Source of the DNA: Pleurotus djamor
Lineage: Eukaryota; Basidiomycota; Agaricomycetes; Agaricales; Pleurotaceae
Assembly: GCA_029747585.1 (NCBI GenBank)
Contig: JAPEVF010000116.1
Span: 1-64,000, forward strand
DNA: 64,000 bases
Direction of reading: 5' to 3'
Under the pieces are notes generated by a model. It worked only from the letters and a program-made list of their open reading frames with translations. It was not told where the DNA came from and searched no databases. Made by a program: the position numbers and the translations under genes. Shown in pieces: positions 11,668-24,104 of the stretch. Each line of letters opens with the position of its first letter. Positions within the stretch are counted from its first letter, which is position 1.

Positions 11668-12555
11668 ATGGCCAAAGTTGAAGTCTTGACGTTCTCTTCG
11701 GTGGCAAGCCTTGCTATCTCGCCCAACAGTTTGTATGTCCTAGCGTATGGGTGGTTGTTTGGGATGTGTGAGTGTTCTCGGCCGCAACAAGGTTGACTTG
11801 AAATTCTGACACTGCCATCCATACAGCCGTATGGATATCGTTCTTTGGAGGTTCGTTACTACCACCATTCTCTCGTTATCCAAGCTTGTCCCTGACGTCA
11901 GTGGTATAAATACATTACAGGGATCATCGCGTTCAAGTCTCTTCGTACGGTCTATCACCCCTCCTCATGGGAAACCCAACCTCACACTCTTTTCCTACAT
12001 AGCCCGCCATCAATTCGGTGCTCTGCAACACAAGACATTCCCCATCTACTTCTTACAGTCTCTGGTCTTGACGTCGTTCCTCCTTGCGCGATGGGTCCTC
12101 ACCCATCCCGATACGATGACGTACATCTACCAACCCAACGTCGCTGATGTTGCACAAGTTTATGCATTGGCTTCGGTGATTTTCTTCCAAGGAAGTAACA
12201 AGTTTGTTATTGGGCCCATGACGAGCAAGTATGTGACTCTCTTTAAGTCACGGGTGAGGTTTTCGTTTCGTGGACTGATGGACGGACTTCCTTTGTCAGG
12301 ACGATGTTCAAACGACAGAAATTGGAGAAGGAGGAAGGAAAGGCCTACAATGACGCAGGAGTGAGTTGAACCACGCCTCTCGAGTGACTAACCGGGCTGA
12401 TGATTGTGTATGGATAGGTTTCCGCCGAGATGAAAGCTTTGAACCGTCATTTTGGAATGCTCCACGGAGTCAGCTCTCTGTTCAACCTTTTCGCCATCTT
12501 CGCCCTAGGATTCCATGGGTTGTGGATTGCCAACGTCGGCGTCAAGGGATACTAG
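11668..12555 (+). CDS. TMEM205-like membrane protein
   Basis: Small multi-pass membrane protein of the TMEM205-like (DUF4149) family. Exon 1 begins MAKVEVLTFSSVASLAISP, and a later exon holds RHQFGALQHKTFPIYF, a family hallmark. Hydrophobic segments follow (LQSLVLTSFLLARWVL; AQVYALASVIFFQG). A further exon has NKFVIGPMTSK and then a basic stretch (FKRQKLEKEEGKAYND). The end matches the family with LNRHFGMLHGVSSLFNLFAIF and a last hydrophobic helix. At least four short introns. The biochemical role of fungal members is not established. Confidence 0.85.
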
Positions 12556-12744
12556 GAAGATAATTCGTTCACGAAGTACTCGAGCTCATATTGGGCTTCT
12601 CGTATAACCATTCATGAGCATAAATCGGAATATTTAGTCTTATCCAAGTCTTCGTTGTTTGCACTGCCCATTCTGAAATTGAGCGATGTTGAGATGCATC
12701 AAGCACAACAAGGGCTGCTACTATGTTACAGTGTTCGCTACTGC

Positions 12745-13662
12745 CTATGCCCCGACAGACTCCATCTCAGGCATGTAACCTTCCCTCAGGCTTCGCTCCA
12801 ATTTCCGTATCTCCTCAACAGAGGTGGCTTTGGCGATAGCAGCCTTGACCTTTTCTGCATCTTCCTTCGACATCAACCGTCCCGCTTTGCCTGGTTGCAT
12901 AGCAGGTTTAGGTTCGTCCATCGTAATGGTCTGTTTCGTGGAATGATTGGACACCGTGGTTGAAAGCGTCGTGGCAAGAGCCGTCATAAGGTTATCCGCC
13001 GTCAAGAAAAGCGCTTTGGCAGTTTGACGCTCCTACACAGAGGTGGTATGGCTTCAACTTCAACACGCGCGAGGGGGTGCGGGGAAGGGGGAGGGAGGGA
13101 CGCACCTTGTCCCGAATTCTCTGGAAATCTAAAACTCTTAGCCCAGGTATTCTCCACACAAGCCACTCGCGATACCATTTTTTCTCCCTCACGGGATTTC
13201 CAATTAATGAGAGATATTTGAGGCTTTTCACGTCTTTGAGAGGCTCGAGATCGCCCAGCTCGGATATGTTGTTGTTTGTGAGCACGAGGGTGGTTAGATT
13301 TGGGACAGAGAGATGAAGAGAGGCGGAGACCGATGATATTCGGTTGTTGGCGAGGAGGAGTGTTTGGAGTCGTTTCAGTAAAGGGAGGTTTGCCAATGCG
13401 ACTATGGCATTATCCGTTAGATCTATAGCATCGTGTTGATCCTACAGGCAGTTAAGCATCGACGCTCGTTATCAGGCACAAGAAACGCGTACTCTCGTGA
13501 CACCGAGATTTTCGATGGCAGGGATTTTGTATCCTGTGCGCTACTTGAGCTCGACAATGCAGACGACGTTGACGTGTACTCACCTCGTAGATCAAGCTGT
13601 CGCTCTTTGATCGGGTTCAGAGACGACTGAGCCTGAGCAAGGAGCTCGGGCGTAAGCTTCAT
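12745..13662 (-). CDS. LEA1: U2 small nuclear ribonucleoprotein A'
   Basis: Leucine-rich-repeat protein that binds U2 snRNA stem-loop IV together with U2B'' and is needed for branch-point recognition. It starts MKLTPELLAQAQSSLNP at 13662, then ERQLDLRG and YKIPAIENLGVTRDQ. Repeats follow: DAIDLTDNAIVAL, LQTLLLANNRI and LTTLVLTNNNI. The LRR cap (LSLIGNPV..KKWYREWLVWRIP) and VLDFQRI are typical U2A' signatures. The C-terminal tail is Lys/Glu-rich with KVKAAIAKATSVEEIRKLE. The intron-rich neighbourhood is consistent with need for full U2 components. Confidence 0.93.
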
Positions 13663-14454
13663 CGTCGCAGGGAGCCAGTTCCAAGGCGATGGAAACGGCG
13701 GTTCAATTGAAAGTCATGTGATATAGGAGAGAAAGGGGCTCGTTCCTGAGTGGTTACTCTCTTGGGGGTGGTTCATTGGACCACACGATCCGCAGCCAGA
13801 ATTTGCTACCTATCTATAGAAGCATATCAGTGACGGATATACTTAGGTGGTCACTTGCTCATTCAGTCATGTTTCGTGTTTCCAGAGGGATTTACGCCAG
13901 TGTCGCTACCGTAATGATGTCAGAGTCAACTAAGTATTGTCGACTGAATGTCCTACGAGATAACCCATGGTAGTCCAATGGCAATAATATCAGTCGTCGC
14001 GAAATCCCTCAACTTATTTTCAACAACGCCTTGGCAACTCTCCCCGTGGCGTCTGACCCGCTGAAAGTCGGATAAGCTTCGAGGACAGGCTTCTGTATCT
14101 CTGCACTCCTTGGAGCGCCCCACCGCGGCTTTGCCTTCTTACAGGGCTTATGTGGCTAATGAGGAAGTAAGTGCGGACTAGGTGTTGGCTTGGCAGAGCT
14201 ACCTTTTCGCGCTTCGAAGAGCGAGTATCCACAAAGCATGNTTTAAGAACGTTCGTCGGCCAACAGCATTTCTTTCTCTTATCAAATTCTCGCTCTAGCT
14301 CTTGTGAGTAGGCATAATCCCTCATTTACCCCAGCTAATTGTGGTACCTCCAGCCGACGGTATTTAAGAGACCCTTGGAATTACTCAGGGTCAAATTTCC
14401 TTCGTGGAGTATTTCTACGATCACCTCGTGGGTGCCACCAAATTTGTTCCCGCT
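13663..14454. other. Divergent upstream region of U2A' and the CNNM gene
   Basis: About 790 bp between divergently transcribed genes. I see no convincing gene, tRNA or repeat. One n occurs at 14241. A plus-strand frame from 14404 would need a GTG start, so the CNNM gene is called from the ATG at 14455. Confidence 0.4.
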
Positions 14455-16924
14455 ATGTTCGCATCCACCTACTACTTCACAATCCTTTCACTTGCTGGCC
14501 CTATACACGCCTACCCTATTGTACAAGCCACATCCTGGTTCACATCGCTATTATCCGCCGTTGACGACCATGACGAGATTTTCGGTTCACCGCTATGCTT
14601 CGACTTGGTCATAAGCGTTGTGCTCGTCCTGGCTGGCGGCGTTTTTGCTGGGTGAGTACCACAGAGCTGCTAGTCGGTGAATCTCATCATAATCTTTGGA
14701 TTAGCTTGACTATTGGGCTGATGGGCCTGGACGAATTGCATCTACGCGTCTTGGCCAGCTCCTCAGACGACCAGCGAGAAAAGCGTAACGCTCAGAAAAG
14801 TGGGTAATCCGCTGAAGTTCACACTCGTCACCCTTCTATCAACTGATATCTCTATCTCATCAAGCCCTCTCACTCTTGGAAAAAGGTCGCCACTGGGTAC
14901 TCGTGGTGAGCTTCTCACCATTGGCATTTGTACGCTTCCATTGCGCCTTACATAGGCCTATTGCTCCCGATGATAGGTACTCTTGCTGGGGAATGTCGTA
15001 GGTCACACGATATCTTTTTCCGAGCTCAAGAGTGAATTCCATGGATATTCCACTCTAGATCGTCAACGAGAGCCTACCCATATTTCTGGACAATGCCGTA
15101 CAGTCCTCCCTCCCACAACACATGTCCTTGAGCTAAAGTTTGTCTCTGATAGATTGGTGGTGGTCTGACTGCCATCATAATATCGACCGCAGCGATAGGT
15201 ATGCTTTCCCTGCTATCGCCGCATCGACATGGCACACNACTGAATACAAATGTTTTTCCTGCTCGCTTTCCTTCCGTGTTCCGTAGTTATTTTTGGGTAC
15301 GTAAAAGGCGGTCACTTCGGACGCTATTCCTGAGCTCACAGCGTCGCTTTTCTCGCGGCCCTTCACCAACGTTCTACAGAGAGTATGTGGTGGTTCAATC
15401 TCTCTTCGACCCTGCCGCTGACGAACACGATTGAATTCACCCTCATTTCGAATTTGCGTGGGTTCGTTATTTCAGAGTCATCCCGCAAGCCCTAAGCGTC
15501 AAATATGGACTCTCCATTGGTGCAACGTGCGCTCCGATCGTACATGCAATGATGTGGATTTTCTGTGGGTCGAATTCGTCCTTGCTCAGCGACCATCGGA
15601 CGCCACACGCGTCCTCACTGAGTGTCCTTATCTCCTATTAGCCCCTGTCGCTTGGCCATTTGCAAAAGCCCTGGATTTTCTGCTAGGTGCTCATACGACG
15701 CACACTTATAAACGCAAGGAACTCAAATCCCTTCTGGGGCTCCATCGAGATGGACCTGAGCCACTCCATGACCTGGAAATCGAAACGGTTGGAAGGGTTT
15801 TGGATATGGGAAGTAAGTCGGTTGAGGATCTTATGACTCCGATCCAGGTAGGTTTCGTGTCTATTCCTGGCATTTTCCTGGCAGGAAAGCCTAATACATC
15901 GATTCCAGAGCACATCTACGCTATCTACCAAAGCGGTCTTGGATGATGTTGCCGTGTCCAAAATGTAGGTTTTGACTTCGTAAANCCCCTGAAAGTAGTA
16001 CTAATCTTGTACTTTGAACACGTCTTACAGGCTGTCTAGCGGTCGTACTCGTTTCCTTGTGTATGAACCTGAAAGACCATCAGCGTTTGTCGGGTTTCTC
16101 TCAACAGATAAGGTACCGTCTGCTCTGATGTATGCCTGGGGGTTCGTCTTCACTCCGTGCTACCTGACAGCTTGTCGCATACGATACAACAAACGAACTC
16201 GTGGTTGGTGACTTCCCTTTGTGCCCTCTTTATTCCATCTGCTCGACTGCAAGCTCTTTCGAAGCACTAAACATCTTGTATGTGCTATTCCTTCGGTCTC
16301 AGCCAATGAACTCATGCGGTTACTTCTGGGCCCATTTGGAACTGTGTAGTCGTGTATCTCAATCGCCGCTGCTACTTGTAACCCGAGGTGCCGGGGAAAC
16401 TCCTCAATGCGACGTGATTGGAACTATATCTCTTGAAGGTCTGTCCGTAATTTGATAATATCTTGCTTTTTTTTTGACGATTATCTGCTCAGACATCGTT
16501 GCGGTAAGTCTTAACTAAGGCCAGGGGATACTGGGATACCCCTTTCTGACTCAGTTGATCAAGCATGTCCTTCTTTCTACCCCGTCGAGTCTTCCTAGTA
16601 TAAGCTCAATGCAAAAGGGCAAACCGTCTTCACCGAAGCGTTCCTACGTAAAGTACGTGCACATGATTCGCTTCAGTTCCCTGGTAAGCTCCCAACCTGG
16701 TTGCTTAATATCGAATCCCCAGACCACAACCTACGATCGACACGACAACAACCACGCTATCATCCGAGCGCGAAGAATCCTCTGACGGGGAACGCTCAAC
16801 GCTGATAGGAACACCCCAATCAATATCCTCAGAGTCTGGGATGACATCTCCAGTGATGGCTGGTTATGGATCAACGATGCTTGCTACGCGGCCGAATAAT
16901 ATGCATAGAAAATGGACGTGTTGA
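14455..16924 (+). CDS. CNNM/Mam3-type DUF21 and CBS domain protein
   Basis: Membrane protein of the CNNM/CorC family, linked to divalent metal handling (yeast Mam3 affects Mn). Exon 1 ends in a membrane helix; the next reads LTIGLMGLDELHLRVLA, the DUF21 hallmark. Later exons give KGRHWVLV, VLLLGNV, IVNESLPIFLDNA, IGGGLTAIIISTAAI and VIPQALSVKYGLSIGA, all in DUF21 order. After APVAWPFAKALDFLLG comes the linker ETVGRVLDMGSKSVEDLMTPIQ into a CBS pair; CBS parts read SSGRTRFLVYEPERP and FVGFLSTDK. The C-terminal tail is Ser/Thr-rich. It is very intron-rich (about 14), which makes raw frames look broken, but splicing restores it. The usual Glu of the FGEIIPQ motif appears missing at a splice junction. 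Confidence 0.85.
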
Positions 16925-17633
16925 TACTACAAAGAAGGGATGCACATATATTGGATGTACCTGTCAATGATCTAGATTTATGTACGAGCATATTAGGATG
17001 GTGTTGGATTATGCACAATAGAAAGGTTTCTGATTCAGCGTCATCATCAATTTCGACGTTGACTTTTTTTCCAACGTCCGGTTGTATCCACCAAAACGTG
17101 TGTACAGATACGGTGGTGCTCTATTATGACTTGAAGGCTGGTGCCATTACTCTGTATGCCATCTTGTCGACCTCGTCAGATTCATACCGATACAAGCTTC
17201 ATATGATCTCAACGAGTGGGTCATTGGCAATCTCGTCGCGAAAATGAAAAGCCTGTCGGAAAGCTGTGTCCTTCAAAGGTCCCACATTCTAGTCCAAAGT
17301 TGTGAGTAAAGAGTCGATGTTTACAGTTTGTGCCAATATCCCATGATCGACCCAAGATCGACCACGAAATCCGTGAGGTCCAGGATGATGTCCATCCTTA
17401 ACGGGGCTACGTGGAATTGGTAACGTTCGGACTTGTTTGGGCTATTGTGTGCTCCGACGCCGAGGAAGGTATAAGGTTTGAAGTCAAAACGGTTCGAAGT
17501 GATGACGCTTCGGGGCAAGGCAAACACACTTGGGGACGTTGGGCGCCTATTCTTTGATCCCAACTTTCAACGTCGCGTTGCACGCAGTCGCTCTCCAGCT
17601 GGCTGCCACTCTTTTTTCTCCTGCACGCCCATC
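16925..17633. other. Intergenic region before SAC1
   Basis: About 700 bp with no supportable gene, RNA or repeat. Short frames have no domain signal. Confidence 0.4.
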
Positions 17634-20308
17634 ATGAGACCACTTCACCAACGACTTAGCTTGTATGTTGTCGCTAGTATGGTATTCGGACTGGGTCTTG
17701 AAGCATTCACAGGTACATAGAGGGAGACGAAGCCTACACATTCATTCCAGCTGAGCCAGTTGGTGCTCATTCTTTGACCATCCAACGGGCTACCAGCGAA
17801 CTCTACTTGAACCGTATGTCAACTGTCATAGCTTTGCTGGCTGACTGCACTGAATTACGCGTGTAGAACCGAATACGACTATACCCTCTACTGCTCAAAG
17901 GTATCCTAAAGTGATATATGGAATCCTCGGTATTATATCTCTATCTTTATGTGAGTCTGTCCTTTCACAACTACGGACCCTGCGACTCAGGATTTGACGC
18001 TTCTGGTGGCTAGCGGACTACATCATTGTGGTTACCGGTCGTGAAGTTCGGGGTCGTCTTATTGGCCATGATGTCTACCGTGCCACGGACTTCGACGTGT
18101 TACCGCTTAATCCCAATATCTCTGTGGCCAACCCCCCTCACCCTGTCGAAAGCCACTTGCTTGCACTTATCCGGTCACATTTCCATGGTGGAAACTTCCT
18201 GTTTAGCTACGAATGGGATATCACTCGGAGGCTGCAGTCTCAATGGTTGAACAGGAATGAGGATGAACATAAGTCTTTGTGGGAAGTGGTGTGTCTCTTT
18301 ACTTCAACTCCCCCAAACATCTGCTTATGGCTTCACTTCTTATTCAGGCGGATGACAGGTTCTTCTGGAACAGGTCTTTAAACCCTTGTATATATCTTTG
18401 GGTCGTTCTGACTTACCCATAGGTATCTACAATCACGACTGATCGAGGCTACGAATGTTAAGCAAGACGTGAGTGCACCATTACCTCGCAACTGGCTCCA
18501 ATGTTGATATCTTTGTCAGCTGGGCCCTTTCATCCTCCCAGTGATGTACGGTAGTATGTACTCTATGACGTCCCTCTCTCCCTTCGCCGTTCTAAAACTG
18601 GGTTACAGCATTCGACATTCGCTCCGAATTCTTGAACGGCCGCCACTTCCAAGTTGGCTTGATATCACGTCGTTCGAGATATCGCGCAGGAACACGTTAC
18701 TTCCGTCGGGGAGTGGACCAAGACGGCCATGTCGCCAACTTCAATGAGACGGAACAATTGCTCCTCGTTGAGGGTCCCCCTTCTTCTGGTCACGCCCCGG
18801 GCGAGTTTGCCCACCAGTTCAGCTACGTGCAAATTCGTGGCAGTATCCCCCTCTACTGGGGCGAAGTCAACACACTTCGTTACAAACCGGATCTACAGAT
18901 TATGGAGCTTCAGGACACTGTGAGCCGCCTTTCTCGCATCATAGACGCATATAGCCTACTTTGCTCCTTCAAAGGTTGACGCTATGAGGGCCCATTTGCA
19001 AGAACAAGTTACTTTGTATGGCGAGCAGGCATTAGTGAACCTTGTGAACCACAAGGGTCACGAAAAGCCGATCAAGGAAGCGTATGAACGCTACCTCGCT
19101 GAGGTATGGCTTTGGCTTGCTTCGTCCATGCACCCTCTCACCTATTCGTACTAGCTTAACCTACCAAAAGTGAAGTACGAGTACTTTGACTTCCACACTG
19201 AATGCAAGCATATGCGTTGGGACCGCATCAGCCTGTTGATTGACAGACTCAAGGAGGACCTCGAGCGGCAAGGGTATGTGCTGTTCTCGTTATGCGGTTC
19301 TGGACACCGTTCTTACACTTCTTAGGTACTTCCATCTTTGCGATACACAACACCAACTCCAGAATGGCACTGTACGCACCAATTGCATGGACAACTTGGA
19401 TCGTACAAATGTCGTTCAAGCGACGCTGGCAAAGTGGACTCTCACTGAACAGCTTCGCTCCGTTGGTATCCTTCAGAGTGCTGAGACAGTCGATGATTAT
19501 GAATCACTCAGCAAGAGCTTCAGAGAAAGTAAGCCACTCGGCCGCTCACTCTTCTCATTTCCTCGGCTTATTTCTCTCTTTTAGTGTGGGCCGATCATGC
19601 CGACCAAATCTCCACGGCGTATGGTGGATCTGGCGCGCTCAAATCTGACTTCACGCGGACGAACAAACGCACCAAGAAAGGGCTTTTGGAGGATGGTGTG
19701 AAATCGGTAGTGCGCTATCTGAAGAACAACCTCTTTGATGGTCCCCGACAAGACTCCTTTGACTTGGTGACCGGAGCTTGGATACCTCGAAAGAATCCGT
19801 CATTGTCAATGCATTTGATTTTGGATGCCAGGCCCTTGGTCATGCGCTCAGTATGTTTCGTTTCACCTCCCTTTGAGCGTGTGTCTCACTTGGTATACCT
19901 CAGATGCCTGTCATCGCCTATTTCTCTCTGTTCATGATTTGCGCTGGCCTCACATTGCCTCGCACATCAGGTCAGTAGTTTGAGCTCCTCTGAAACGTCT
20001 CGGCAGCTCAACTTCTTGTTCAAATAGACTATAACCTGGTATATTACTTCCTCATCTGGGTCTCTCTACTCTCGGCCACCCTCATCTTCATCGTCATCCA
20101 TGGCATCGACTATGTATCCTGGCCGAGACTGCTCCCCCCAACCGACGTCATATGGTATAACGGACCCGGTTATCGCTCTGCTGATAATGGCAAGGGAATC
20201 AAGGGCTGGCGCGTCGGTGGCAATGGTCCTAAGCGTCCTGGTAGAGTCGCCGTTTCCGTGGCTGGCGATGAGATTGAGATGGGCTCGATGAAGAAGCGTG
20301 TAGAATGA
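17634..20308 (+). CDS. SAC1: SAC1 phosphoinositide phosphatase
   Basis: Endoplasmic reticulum/Golgi lipid phosphatase that dephosphorylates PtdIns4P and related lipids. The start at 17634 encodes MRPLHQRLSL and, after an intron, YIEGDEAYTFIPAE. Motifs of the SAC domain follow: YPKVIYGILGIISL, DYIIVVTGREVRG, FLFSYEWDITRRLQ, FFWNR, and LISRRSRYRAGTRYFRRG. The active site is in RTNCMDNLDRTNVVQ (C-x5-R-T). Downstream is DFTRTNKRTKKGLLEDG. Two C-terminal transmembrane helices (about VIAYFSLFMICAGL and FLIWVSLLSATLIFIV) match the Sac1 anchor. About 15 introns. The protein ends in a basic tail MKKRVE. Confidence 0.95.
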
Positions 20309-20622
20309 GTGTTTCGTCACTTTCGTGTACCCTTTGTTTTTTTTCGAGGTTTCCCTTCTTGCTTATAATATGGGTATCCATCGTATTCATGCATGATAAT
20401 TATCAGCTTTGTTACAACTTCACAAGCCAGTTGTGCTCAGACCTGAGCGCTGAGCGCTGAGCGAGCGTTGTCGTTTAGCGCCTGCGAGGAACCTGAGGCC
20501 TGATTATGTAAACCAAAAATTTCAGTTCTCAAGTACCCCGTACTTGGCTTGCCTTCTTTCCACTCGCGACACCTTCCCTGTACCATCTGTACCGATAGCC
20601 TAAACCCTCCCTCGAGAATAAA
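20309..20622. other. Intergenic region between SAC1 and SET
   Basis: Contains a short GAGCGCT direct repeat near 20444-20465. Otherwise nothing recognised; it should hold the SAC1 3' UTR and the SET promoter. Confidence 0.4.
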
Positions 20623-21619
20623 ATGGGCACCAAACGCGACTCACCCGGCGCTGATGAGGGCAAGAAGAATCCTCTGCAAGACGTCGAACTCAGCGACGAG
20701 GACGCCCAAAAATTGACTGCTCAGCAGAAAGCTCTTGCTAGGACTGAGCTCGCGCTAGGTAAGCATAGTGTTTCTCTTTGAGAGGGATAGGAATGACTTA
20801 TTTTACGTTTTGACGCGTAACTAGAGCGCGTCGCCCAACAAAAGCTGAGCGTTGCGTACGCTAAGCGCCGTGAAGTTGTGAAGACCATTCCCAAGTTCTG
20901 GCCCGTCGCGTTCATGAACAATGACTTGATCGCTGTTTATGCTCAACATGGCTCTGACCAACTTGCGTTGAGCTACTTGGAAGATTTCTGGGTCAACAGA
21001 GACAAAGACGAGCCTCGCTGTTACACCCTTGAATTCGTAAGTGGCTCTAGCTGAGGGTGGGACAGAAAGGCTGATCATGATACCATGTACAGTACTTCAA
21101 GGAAAACCCATTCTTCAGCGACACTGTCCTCAAAAAGGAATACAAGTACATTCCTCCCCCTGCTGCTGCAGATGAAAAGCCTGATGAAGACGGCATCACG
21201 GAATCAAATTTGGACTTTTCGTGGCAGCGTGATGTTACCATTTCGGTAAGTGATTCTTGCCATGCTGCATTCGTTCCTCCAGCATGGAACTCACCCCGTT
21301 CCCTTCACAATTGCAGGGCAGTCCCATCAATTGGAAGGATGCGTCAAAGGCCCTTACGAAACTGTACCCGCGTGAGAAAGGCGAAGAGGACGATGATATC
21401 CCAGCTGAGAACGGCAGCTTCTTCAACTTCTTCGAGCACGAAGACGACCCCTTCGACGTCGGGATTGTTCTCGCGAACGACATCTTCCCTGAAGCCATCG
21501 AATACTTCCTTGGCACTGCGGAAGGGCAGGAGTCGGACAGCGAGGACGAGGACAGTGACGATGACGATGCCGATGAAATTGATTTGGAGAAGCCGAGGCC
21601 GAAGAAGCGAAAGGTTTAG
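20623..21619 (+). CDS. SET/TAF-I type histone chaperone (NAP family)
   Basis: Histone chaperone of the NAP superfamily; the motifs fit human SET better than NAP1. The N-terminal helix has LALERVAQQKLSVAYAKRRE for dimerisation. Then come VVKTIPKFWPVAFMNN, DFWVNRD, LEFYFKENPFFSDTVLKKEY and SFFNFFEHEDDPFD, corresponding to the earmuff domain. DIFPEAIEYFLG matches the SET DDIWPNPLQYYL region. The tail is strongly acidic (runs of Asp/Glu and Ser) and ends RPKKRKV, an SV40-like nuclear localisation signal directly at the C-terminus. Three short introns. It probably binds H3-H4 in the nucleus. Confidence 0.92.
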
Positions 21620-21703
21620 CCACAGCTGTCCATGAGATGCTCTAAATTTAAATAATATAGGATTCGTGTGTCTATCTTTGTTTCTTCCTGACCACCAACA
21701 ACC

Positions 21704-23305
21704 ATGTTCTCCCGCATCCTCGTTCTCTCCTCCGCGAGTCTGTTGTCCCTTTCCCGGGCTCAGTCCCTGCCTCCATCGTCGTNCCCCGTCGTCCACGCCT
21801 ACATCTTCTGGCTCAGTAGTCTCCGCGCCGCCGCCCCCAGCAACCACTTTTTCTTTCTCTTTGCAGTCCATTAACCCCACCGCCGCACCCTTGTCCATAA
21901 TTGCTTCGGGAGCTCCGTTATCGCAGACATTGCCTCTGGAATCGACCGCAGCCCCAGGCTCAGCCCCGTCAGCCTTCCCGAACGCACCTCCGTTGCCAGA
22001 TCGTACGCTCTCTATTTATAACACCCATCACATCTGATGGCAATTTTTTACTGTCAATATAGCGGTTCTGTTGAATCCAGCGAACTATCCCCCTCTTGAC
22101 CGGCCACCTCCCACAGACAGTCCAGAGGTGCAGCAATGGATAGCAGAGGTTCATGCATCGGGTGTGAATATCCCTGGCTTCAGTGCAACAATGCCAGGAG
22201 GATGCCCAGCCAACCCTGCTGCGGTAGCAGACCAGTCACGGTGCTGGTGGACCTGTGGTGGTTGTGTTCGTGACACCGACGTCAGCAATTGCCCAGACCC
22301 CATGACCTGGGGATTGACCTATGACGATGGACCAGCCAATTACACTTCGAACTTGCTCGACTACCTGACAGACCAGAACCTCAAGTCAACCTTCTTTGTC
22401 GTTGGCAGCCGAGTAATTTCGTACCCACGTACCCTCCAGCTGCAGTACATGCAAGGTCATCAAATTGCGGTCCATACTTGGAGCCATCCTCCTCTGACCA
22501 CATTGTCAAACGATGAGATCATTGCCGAGCTCGGATGGTCGNAAAAAGGCTATCAAGGACGTGCTTGGGGTTACACCCAACATGATGAGGCCTCCGTACG
22601 GAGATATTGAGTGAGTAGATTTTTGTGCAGACGGACTCCACTGACACACTTGGCGCATCAGTGACCGCGTCCGCGCTATCTCCATTGCTATGGGACTTAC
22701 ACCCGTTTTATGGACACGCATCAACGCTACGAGCACCTTCGACACCGATGGTGCGTCGCGTACCCAACCGCTGACATTTCATTCCTCACCCATCAGTCAC
22801 AGACTTCAATATTGCCGGCGGTATCGCCTCTGTCCAGCAAGTGCTCCACAATTGGCAGAACATCGTGAATCAAGCACAGTCTTTGCCCTCGGGTTTCATC
22901 GTGCTAGAACACGACCTTTTCCAGCAGTCGGTTGAAGTCGCGACCGGTTACATACTCCCCGACGCACTCGCTCGCCAACCGCAATTCCGCATTGAGCCCG
23001 TTGTTAGCTGCTTGAACAAACCTTTGAGCGACGCCTACATTGAAACCAATGATAACTCGACAAATCCACCTGTCGGGGGAGGGCCCGGCCAGAGTGCGTC
23101 AACGTCTTCACTTGTCACTTTTACTACGACTGTAGTAACGTTGACCTTTCCTACAGCAACAGGCGCGGTGACGCTTTCCTCAGGCGCCCCCGGGTCAGCG
23201 AATCCCACCGGAGCGGTTGGTAATGGCAACTCCGCGATCCATAATAGCCCCCTCGCTTTCGTGGCAACGGTGGCTGTCGTCCTTGCCGCATTCCTATGGG
23301 CTTGA
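21704..23305 (+). CDS. Chitin deacetylase, GPI-anchored (copy B)
   Basis: Second CE4 polysaccharide deacetylase, same architecture as copy A. Signal peptide MFSRILVLSSASLLSL from 21704, Ser/Pro linker, TYDDGP, HQIAVHTWSHP and RPPYGD catalytic motifs, then FIVLEHDLFQQSVEVATGYILPDAL, which is nearly shared with copy A. The C-terminus is a Thr/Ser/Gly stalk plus a hydrophobic tail (FVATVAVVLAAFLWA) for GPI attachment. As given, the frame is broken twice at n characters (21783 and 22542). Both lie next to homopolymers, and ignoring them restores the frame, so I treat them as sequencing artefacts rather than a pseudogene. It starts only 85 bp after the SET stop codon. Confidence 0.88.
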
Positions 23306-23501
23306 GTATTCTTGGTGGTTTATGTATGCCGAATCTATCCTGACGAACTATGGACCTTGTTATTTGGATATCTTCGTTTGTACTTTTGCTATCTTGCCAA
23401 CTACTTGAACATTCTCTGTATGATAACGAGAGCTTGCACTAATATTGAAGCTGATCTCTTGCTCTCAAACGATACTGTATTCCTGAAGACGACGCGAAAG
23501 G

Positions 23502-23897
23502 CTATGATTTTTTGGGTTCGGATTGAGCAGACTTCGGCTCGGATGAAGACGCGACGTTGGTGAAGCCTAGATTGTTCCAATCGTCTCTTTCCATGAGTCC
23601 CCTTGCATAGAGGGTCAGTCAACTTGACCTTCGGAACAGTTCAATATATAACTCACTTGTTCATCCGGCAGTCCAGATAAGATTTGCTCAACGCGCGGCA
23701 AGCGGTAGATGTGCTCTCATTCTGCTTCAAGCACTTCATATACTGCGTCATTTGTTGTTTACATTCACCTGACAAACAGTAAGCGAATGTTGGATGATTC
23801 ACGGTAACGGACCATAGTGATCAAGCGGAAATGAGCCACGATCTGGCGGAGAAGGGGTGAAGCCAACGTTGATAGAAGGAGGTCGACCGAAGGACAT
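23502..23897 (-). CDS. COX19: Cytochrome c oxidase assembly factor COX19
   Basis: Small twin CX9C protein of the mitochondrial intermembrane space, imported through Mia40 and involved in copper handling for complex IV. The N-terminus MSFGRPPSINVGFTPSPPDR is near-diagnostic of COX19 (start 23897). After a 44-bp intron the next exon has ECKQQMTQYMKC (first CX9C), then CRALSKSYLDC (second CX9C). The last exon gives GLMERDDWNNLGF, also conserved. The stop is at 23502. Two introns, about 100 residues, as in the family. Convergent with chitin deacetylase copy B. Confidence 0.95.
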
Positions 23898-24104
23898 GAT
23901 GGTTTGGACACAAGGCACACAAGAGACTCGGGATCGGAGGACGGAACCACTAAGTGCGAGGTCACATGATATTTAGGAGTCGAGGGGCTCAACCACCGTG
24001 AGGTCTAAAGTAAGTGCAGAGTAGCTCCCCGCAAGTAAGTACTAAGTAAGGAGTGCCGCTGAGATTAACCCTTGTTTACATTGAGAAAGAAAAAGTCCGG
24101 TCCT

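Noticed and set aside
14455..16924. CNNM locus as a pseudogene
   Set aside because: Raw frames look broken, but splicing at GT..AG sites restores every DUF21 and CBS motif in order.
21344..21898. 184-codon minus-strand frame antisense to SET and chitin deacetylase B
   Set aside because: Shadow of the acidic tail of SET and of the n-containing leader of the deacetylase.
21704..23305. Chitin deacetylase B as a pseudogene
   Set aside because: Both frame breaks coincide with n next to homopolymers and vanish if those are ignored.
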